A DNA stretch of 64,000 nucleotides from Balamuthia mandrillaris (lineage: Eukaryota; Discosea; Longamoebia; Balamuthiidae): positions 62,001 through 126,000 of the forward strand of contig JAVKOQ010000075.1 of NCBI GenBank assembly GCA_031835245.1. The letters run 5' to 3'. The position numbers were made by a program, and so were the translations under genes. A model generated the notes under the pieces. The model had not been told where the DNA came from. It saw only the letters and a program-made list of their open reading frames with translations, and searched no databases. Shown piece after piece: positions 57,072 through 64,000 of the stretch. How positions within the stretch are numbered: position 1 is the first letter of the stretch; every line of letters starts with the position of its first letter.

Positions 57072-59465
57072 ATGATATCGTTGACTGCTAAAGTATGGCT
57101 GTTGGGCGCGTTGCTGGTGGTAGCGCTGACGGCTTGCTCTGCGACCACTGAGATCCACTTCAACTTTGGTGGAATGATCCCTGCCTCCACCTGCTGCGAA
57201 CCTTCCGAATGCCAAGAACCTGCCGTATGCCCTCTCGGAGGGGACCTCTTCGAGGAACCCGAAGAGAGAGGCGTCTTTGACCCGCTAACCGCTGAGGAGA
57301 TGTTGGTCATCGACGAGTTTGTGCATCAGCAAGAAGAGCTCAACCTGACGAGGTTCAATCCCGACTTGAAGTTCTCCGACAACTACGTATGGCGCGTGGA
57401 GTGGCTCGCTCCTCCTAAGGCCCAGGCCCTGGCCTATCTCAACGGAGAGAGCGATACCCCACCTGCACGCTACGCCATGGTCACTGTCTACCGTGGAGGC
57501 AGGCAGGTGCCCGACGTGATGGAGTACAAGGTAGGTCCCTTGCCTGAGCCTACTACCATTGAACCTTTGAGAGAGGACAACGAGATCCCCTTCTCTATGC
57601 GCGTCGTGGACAACTTTGAGTACGCCTACTGGGAGGTGCTCATCGAGGAGGCCTTCGTCACGCTGGAAAACCTGACGCGGGAGAGCTACAACCTAACCTA
57701 CGTGGACTGCGAGGAGGGCTATTGCATCAACTGGAGCGACAACTCTCCTCGTGGTTACTTTCGTGACGACCGCGAGACCTGGGTCTGGGCCATGAAGTTG
57801 AGGGAAGGTTGGTACCTGGAGCATCTCGGCTTGGAGTTCCAGGTGGACCACTTTGGTTCGGAGCCTTCCCTCTGGTTCCTGAAGAACTTTGTCTACTTTG
57901 GGCAAGGTCCCTTTGCCACGGCGCAGGAGTTGATGGACGCTTATAACAGCGGCACCATCACCAAGTACACCATGGAGGAAAATAGACTGTCTGGAGAGCC
58001 TCGTTTCAGCTCCATGCGACGGAGAGGAGAGGAGCTGCCCGGTATGGAGAAGCAGGGACCTATCCACGTCCAACCGGAGGGCGACCGCTGGACCATGACC
58101 GGCCGCAGAGTGGACTACATGGGGTGGAGCTTCCACATCAGCTACTCCCATTCCTTTGGTATGCAGCTCTTTGACATCCGGTACAATGGTGAGCCCATCG
58201 CCTACGAGATCTCTTTGAATGAGGCCTACGTGGCCTACAGCGGCTGGGGAGGCGTCAACACGAACACCATCTACACGGACAGCGGCTGGGGTCTCGGTGT
58301 GAGTCCAACTCCTCTGGCCCCTGGAGTAGACTGCCCGGACTATGCCGTCTTCATCGACCAGGAGTATTGGTACATGGGCGACCCCGAGACTGCTCCCGGT
58401 CCCGACGTGGCCCCTCGCGCCGTCTGCATCTTCGAGTCGGATCCTGCCATCGGCGTCTACCGTCATTACGAGACGGTCGGTGTGGACAACTTCTACAGCG
58501 GAGCCAGGCACCACGTCCTCGTTGTAAGAACCTCTTCCAGCGTCTACAACTACGACTACCTCTTCGACTACAAGTTTGGGCTGGATGGTGGCATTGAGGT
58601 TGCCGCCGCTTCCAGCGGGTACATCCAGGCCAGCAACTGGATCCAAGAAACTCAGAACCCTCCTGAGAGGCAGGAGAGCGGAGAGGAGGCTATGGAGTAT
58701 GGTCATCGCATACACGAGTACACCTGGGGAGTCCTTCATGACCACTTTGCGTCCTATAAGGTAGACTTGGACGTTGCTGGCACGCAGAACAGCTTTGAGA
58801 ACCAAGTCGTCAAGACTCGTGCCGTAGAGCGCGCCTGGAGCACCACCCCTGCTCCAGTGATCCTGAAGTACTTGGAGAAGAATGTGGCCGAAACCGAAGT
58901 GGGAGTGAAGCTGGACGCCTCTAAACCTGCTCACTGGGTCTTTGTCAGTGAGGAGGAGAATCAGTGGGGAGAGAAGAGAGGATACCGTGTGCACTTGCCT
59001 GGCTCCATTCACCAGCTTCTTCCTGATGAGCACCCCTACCTCAAGTCTGCCGCCTGGAGCAAGTACAACCTTGCCGTAACTAAGTACAAGGAAGAGGAGA
59101 GCGCCTGCACTCACATCATGGACATGCAGGCCCCGGCCGAACCTTTGGTCAATCTTGACAACTTTATCGACGGCGAGAGCATCATCAATGAAGACTTGGT
59201 GGCCTGGGTCTCCTTTGGCTCCATCCATGTGCCCACTTCAGAGGATATCCCGAACACCAACACTCCCTCCTCTTTCGGACACTTTTGGTTGCGCCCGCAC
59301 AACTTCTTCACCGAGAGCCCCTCCATCGCCGCCAGGGGCAATGTCTTTGTTAACCTCAATGACCGAGAGAACCCCACCGTGGAGGAGTACACCCTCGGCA
59401 ACAATGGCAATTGCCAGGTCCCTGCTTTCGAGTTTGAGTACTTGGGAGCCACCGTCTCTGCCTAA
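57072..59465 (+). CDS. Secreted copper amine oxidase, intronless
   Basis: A single 797-codon exon, typical family length. It oxidises primary amines to aldehydes with release of H2O2 and ammonia, using Cu2+ and a topaquinone made from its own tyrosine. The signal peptide is MISLTAKVWLLGALLVVALTACSA. The tyrosine precursor sits in SSSVYNYDYLFDYKF (N-Y-D-Y, near residue 495). The catalytic-base region is GVDCPDYAVFIDQEYWYMGD. Copper ligands are HDHFASYKVD (two His) and the C-terminal RPHNFF. There are N-glycosylation sites (NLT, NWS). All active-site residues are present, so it should be active and extracellular or lysosomal. No introns and even codon use distinguish it from neighbours. The 511-codon antisense frame is a shadow. 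Confidence 0.93.
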   Translation: MISLTAKVWLLGALLVVALTACSATTEIHFNFGGMIPASTCCEPSECQEPAVCPLGGDLFEEPEERGVFDPLTAEEMLVIDEFVHQQEELNLTRFNPDLKFSDNYVWRVEWLAPPKAQALAYLNGESDTPPARYAMVTVYRGGRQVPDVMEYKVGPLPEPTTIEPLREDNEIPFSMRVVDNFEYAYWEVLIEEAFVTLENLTRESYNLTYVDCEEGYCINWSDNSPRGYFRDDRETWVWAMKLREGWYLEHLGLEFQVDHFGSEPSLWFLKNFVYFGQGPFATAQELMDAYNSGTITKYTMEENRLSGEPRFSSMRRRGEELPGMEKQGPIHVQPEGDRWTMTGRRVDYMGWSFHISYSHSFGMQLFDIRYNGEPIAYEISLNEAYVAYSGWGGVNTNTIYTDSGWGLGVSPTPLAPGVDCPDYAVFIDQEYWYMGDPETAPGPDVAPRAVCIFESDPAIGVYRHYETVGVDNFYSGARHHVLVVRTSSSVYNYDYLFDYKFGLDGGIEVAAASSGYIQASNWIQETQNPPERQESGEEAMEYGHRIHEYTWGVLHDHFASYKVDLDVAGTQNSFENQVVKTRAVERAWSTTPAPVILKYLEKNVAETEVGVKLDASKPAHWVFVSEEENQWGEKRGYRVHLPGSIHQLLPDEHPYLKSAAWSKYNLAVTKYKEEESACTHIMDMQAPAEPLVNLDNFIDGESIINEDLVAWVSFGSIHVPTSEDIPNTNTPSSFGHFWLRPHNFFTESPSIAARGNVFVNLNDRENPTVEEYTLGNNGNCQVPAFEFEYLGATVSA

Positions 59466-61364
<1,899 letters not shown>

Positions 61365-61562
61365 TAAAGTTGTTCTCTTTTTGTTGATGAAAGGAACAAA
61401 GAAAAAAACCATCATATTCTTCTTTTGGGTCTCTTCATTCAAGCTACAATTACAACATCATCATTTCTTCTCTCCACTTCTCCTCCCTCTACAATTCTCC
61501 TCTCGCTCCAATACTTATATCAACAGAAAAATAGAAAGAAAGAAAGGGGTAAAGCGGGAGGT

Positions 61563-62824
61563 TCACCACCATCCAAGGAAAGAAAGAGGTGTGGTGGCGG
61601 TTTCACCGCCAGCAGGGCAAACGGCAGAGTCCCAATCAGCCAGGTCCTGGAGGGTGCCCCAACAGGTCAACACCGAGGCTATCAAGCCAAAGAGGTGCCA
61701 GAAGCCATGGCTGTGGATCGTGAAGTCGAAGCGGCCGGGCAACCAACACTCTGGCCACCGCAGCGCGTTGATGACCCCTCCCACAAAGACGAACAAGAAG
61801 GCCGTGCTGTGGTACCACAAAGCTGGTGATATCGTCATCGTCGGCACCCTTTCATGGGAATAAAGGTGAATGTGGGGGGAGGAAACTAGCTCTTCGCTTC
61901 CTCCTCCTTCACCAATGATGAGGCCGCTGATATTGTCACCCATAAAGGAGGAGAGCCAAGGGGCAGCGGGAGGAGAAGAAGAAGGGAAAGGAGCAGAGTT
62001 CTGAAGGAAAGAGAGACGAGGGTAGGAACAGAGCGCGCCACAGCTGACCCGAAGCAACAAGAAGAGGCCCATGGCTTTGGCTCGCTCCTTTATGTTGCGG
62101 CTGAAGAGGCAGACTTTGACGGTGTGGAGGGCGTAGATCAGGAACAACGTGAAGAGGGCGAGAGGGTACCAGGAGGGCCAGCAGCGATAGCCCCACAGCA
62201 CGAAGGAGACGGCGGAGCCCGTCATGCCTATGACCGCCGCCGTTACATCAAACTTAAGCAAACGTTCATAACTTGGCGCCGACCTTTTCCAAGAAAAATA
62301 GAGAAACAATGAGGTTAGGTTAGACTTTTTTGTTTGGGTCTTTTTCATTCCCGAAAGAAAAGAAGAAAGGGCGTACGAGCATGTGGGCATGAAGGTATGG
62401 TAGAGAATGCTGCCGATGAACATCAACAAGAGGAAAGAGAGGAGACAAAGGGCGGCGCCGCTGTTGCTCTCGCTGACCAACGGTTCCTCGCCACGAACGA
62501 TGGAGAACATCACGGAGAGTAAGTACACGGAGCCAGCTATGTGCAACCATATGTTGGCAGCTACGATCGTGGTTGCGGAGTTTGAAGGGGGTTGTTGTGG
62601 TTAGGTCGTTATTCCGTCTTCGTCACCTTTCTTTCTTTCTTCCTTGGCCACTTTTTTTTTTAAAAAAGGAGAGACCTACTTTCGTTATGCAGATACAGAA
62701 CGGTTTTGAGGCACTGCCACCAGCTCATGCCTTGGCGACGATAGCCGGCCAACACGTACGGGTTGAACAGGAGGTACTGTGGGACTTCCTTGCGAGAAGC
62801 AGCCAATTGCTGCGGGTCATACAT
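61563..62824 (-). CDS. PAQR (AdipoR/hemolysin III) family seven-span membrane protein
   Basis: Exons 62824-62680, 62560-62377 and 62283-61563; 349 residues in phase. PAQR proteins include adiponectin receptors with ceramidase-type zinc sites. The signature is present: LFNPYVLAGYRRQGMSWWQCLKTVLYLHNETANIWLHIAG, then GSILYHTFMPTCS (first zinc His), the span KFDVTAAVIGMTGSAV, and the C-terminal FTIHSHGFWHLFGL with two more zinc His. Between spans 4 and 6 a loop (SSSPPAAPWLSSFMGDNISGLIIGEGGGSEELVSSPH) is longer than usual. The ATG at 62824 begins seven residues before conserved sequence; an upstream exon with another Met is possible, since the frame stays open above it. Ends 217 bases from the convergent GAPDH stop. 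Confidence 0.87.
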
Positions 62825-63443
62825 TTTTTTTTGGGAGTATTTTCGTTTTCTCTTCTTCGTTGTTCGTTGCTCTGTTGTTTCCTCCACCACCACCTCCTTC
62901 GTGTTGTTTTTGTTGCTGTTGTTTGATGAAACGAACGGGTGTCCTTTTTTTCATTTATATATTTATATTTTTGTCCTTATCTTTGTGTTTGGTTTATGGA
63001 CAAAAAATAGCCTGGCTTCAACTCTCCCTTCTCCCGCGCTTTTTGTTTTGTTGTATTTGCAGCAGTAGTTTTAAGGTAAAGGTTAGGGTTGCCGTGAGCA
63101 AGGGAAGGGTTTCCCGCACAAAAAAAAAACAAAAAAAAAAAAAAAGTGCCAAGGGCGCGTGGAGGGCACACAATAAAGAAAAAAGCCAAAACGTAGCGGC
63201 AGAGAGGCAGCAAAGAAGATTTACCCCACGACGTAGCAAAAGGAAGGGACCGCGTTCTGAGCAAAGACAGAGAGAGAGAAGCTTTTGCTTGTTTATAATT
63301 TCTTCATTTTATTTTATTTATTTGTTCATCCCCTCCCTCCATTTAGGAAAGAGTTGGGGATTACTTACACATATCCAAGCGCGTTTGGCCCGATTTCCCC
63401 TTTCGAGTAGCAAAGCCTGCTGGTTTCCGTGATCAGCAGACAA
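62825..63443. other. Divergent gap PAQR / unknown gene
   Basis: 619 bases with A/T runs. The segment next to PAQR stays open in its frame (to at least 62893), so it may be partly coding. No GTCGAC seen. Confidence 0.4.
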
Positions 63444-64000
63444 ATGGAGGGCGTAGCCAACGGAGAACCTACGCAGGAGCCGCAACCACATGACAAGCCA
63501 ACGCCATCCAATCTTGCGCCCTCACTAAGCCAGAGCCAACTCCACAATAAGGCGGGAGAAGAGGAGGAGCTGTCCTTGGCACAGCTTCGGGCATTGGCAT
63601 TGCGGACCGTAAAACCTGTCGCAGCTGCTACACCCATCCCCTCATCCGCTCCTCTCTCCAATAATGCTTCCTTCTCTTCTCCTACCAGCGTTTCCGCCAG
63701 TCGACAACACAAGCAACCAAGCCACAAAGGTTCTATCGGCGAAAAGGAAGATGGTGAGTTGGAAGAAGGGGAGATACCGCCAATGCTGTTGAATTCTTCA
63801 ACCGCTAACAATTTAGCAGAATGTGAGCCAAAGGCAAGGCCCCCTTCCCCGCCACCACAGCAACAGAAGCTTGTCCAAGTTAAAGTAGAACAACAGAAAC
63901 ATCGCGAACCAGAACGAGCTCTCCAACCTTCGCTGAGACGAACAACAAAGCTGGCGCTGAAGCAAGAGGAAGAAGAAGAGGAAGAAGAAGGGGAATTGAT
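63444..64000 (+). CDS. Start of an unidentified nuclear-type protein (cut by right edge)
   Basis: Open from ATG 63444 to the end of the window, at least 185 residues without a stop. Low-complexity and polar, with a short conserved-looking helix EEELSLAQLRALALRTVK near residues 44-60 and KEDGELEEGEIPP near 105-118. Such ELEEGEI and LAxLRxxALxS elements occur near the N-termini of nuclear RNA-exosome adaptors of the ZFC3H1/Red1 type, but the evidence is too thin to name it. It ends in an acidic run at the edge. Confidence 0.55.
   Translation, partial: MEGVANGEPTQEPQPHDKPTPSNLAPSLSQSQLHNKAGEEEELSLAQLRALALRTVKPVAAATPIPSSAPLSNNASFSSPTSVSASRQHKQPSHKGSIGEKEDGELEEGEIPPMLLNSSTANNLAECEPKARPPSPPPQQQKLVQVKVEQQKHREPERALQPSLRRTTKLALKQEEEEEEEEGEL

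Noticed and set aside
57693-59228. 511-codon open frame antisense to the copper amine oxidase
   Set aside because: Fully inside a gene with all active-site motifs; its translation has no domain and arises from codon bias.

Overview
This window is nuclear DNA from a free-living, intron-rich unicellular eukaryote. Most genes carry several short GT-AG introns, genes are tightly packed on both strands, and the proteins are full of Ser, Gln, His and acidic runs. The gene set (CLU family, MON1, MED13, PAT1, a fungal/amoebal-type Zn2Cys6 factor, front-end and plasmenyl desaturases) fits Amoebozoa best, perhaps a discosean of the Acanthamoeba/Balamuthia kind. That placement is inference from gene content and style. 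No rRNA, tRNA, CRISPR array or transposon was recognised.

Layout, left to right. 1-11.4 kb: cytochrome b5-fused front-end fatty-acid desaturase (minus, cut by the left edge), CLU-family protein, doubtful small ORF, Zn2Cys6/AT-hook/PAS transcription factor. 11.5-14.1 kb: a tandem pair on the minus strand that looks like repulsive guidance molecule (RGM/hemojuvelin), one copy decayed. 14.4-24 kb: MON1, ribosomal protein S3, mitochondrial-type inorganic pyrophosphatase, a small membrane protein, a ZZ-ZZ-RING protein, a Gag1-clamp (DUF4050) protein and the prefoldin-like URI. 24.5-39.3 kb: an RGG-rich protein with a very long charged helix and a CaaX end, a KCTD3/SHKBP1-like BTB/WD40 protein, PAT1 and WBP11. 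40-50.3 kb: intronless BCS1-like AAA ATPase, ribosomal protein L7, Mediator subunit 13. 50.4-54.2 kb: two tandem plasmanylethanolamine desaturases. 54.7-64 kb: RIO2 kinase, intronless secreted copper amine oxidase, GAPDH, PAQR receptor and the start of an unidentified nuclear-type protein.

Themes. Three lipid desaturase genes lie here. Several genes belong to basic gene expression: S3, L7 and RIO2 (ribosome), MED13 (transcription), WBP11 (splicing), PAT1 (mRNA decay), URI (polymerase assembly). They are not an operon; each has its own promoter and convergent neighbours end 57-217 bp apart.

The most unusual items are the RGM-like pair outside animals, a GTCGAC palindrome that recurs in most divergent promoter gaps, introns whose microsatellites are pyrimidine-rich on the sense strand throughout, and two tandem gene pairs that each share a short, almost identical block inside otherwise diverged sequence, which suggests gene conversion. 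Exon borders were read by eye from GT-AG sites and reading phase, and nearly all sum to whole codons; exceptions are stated.
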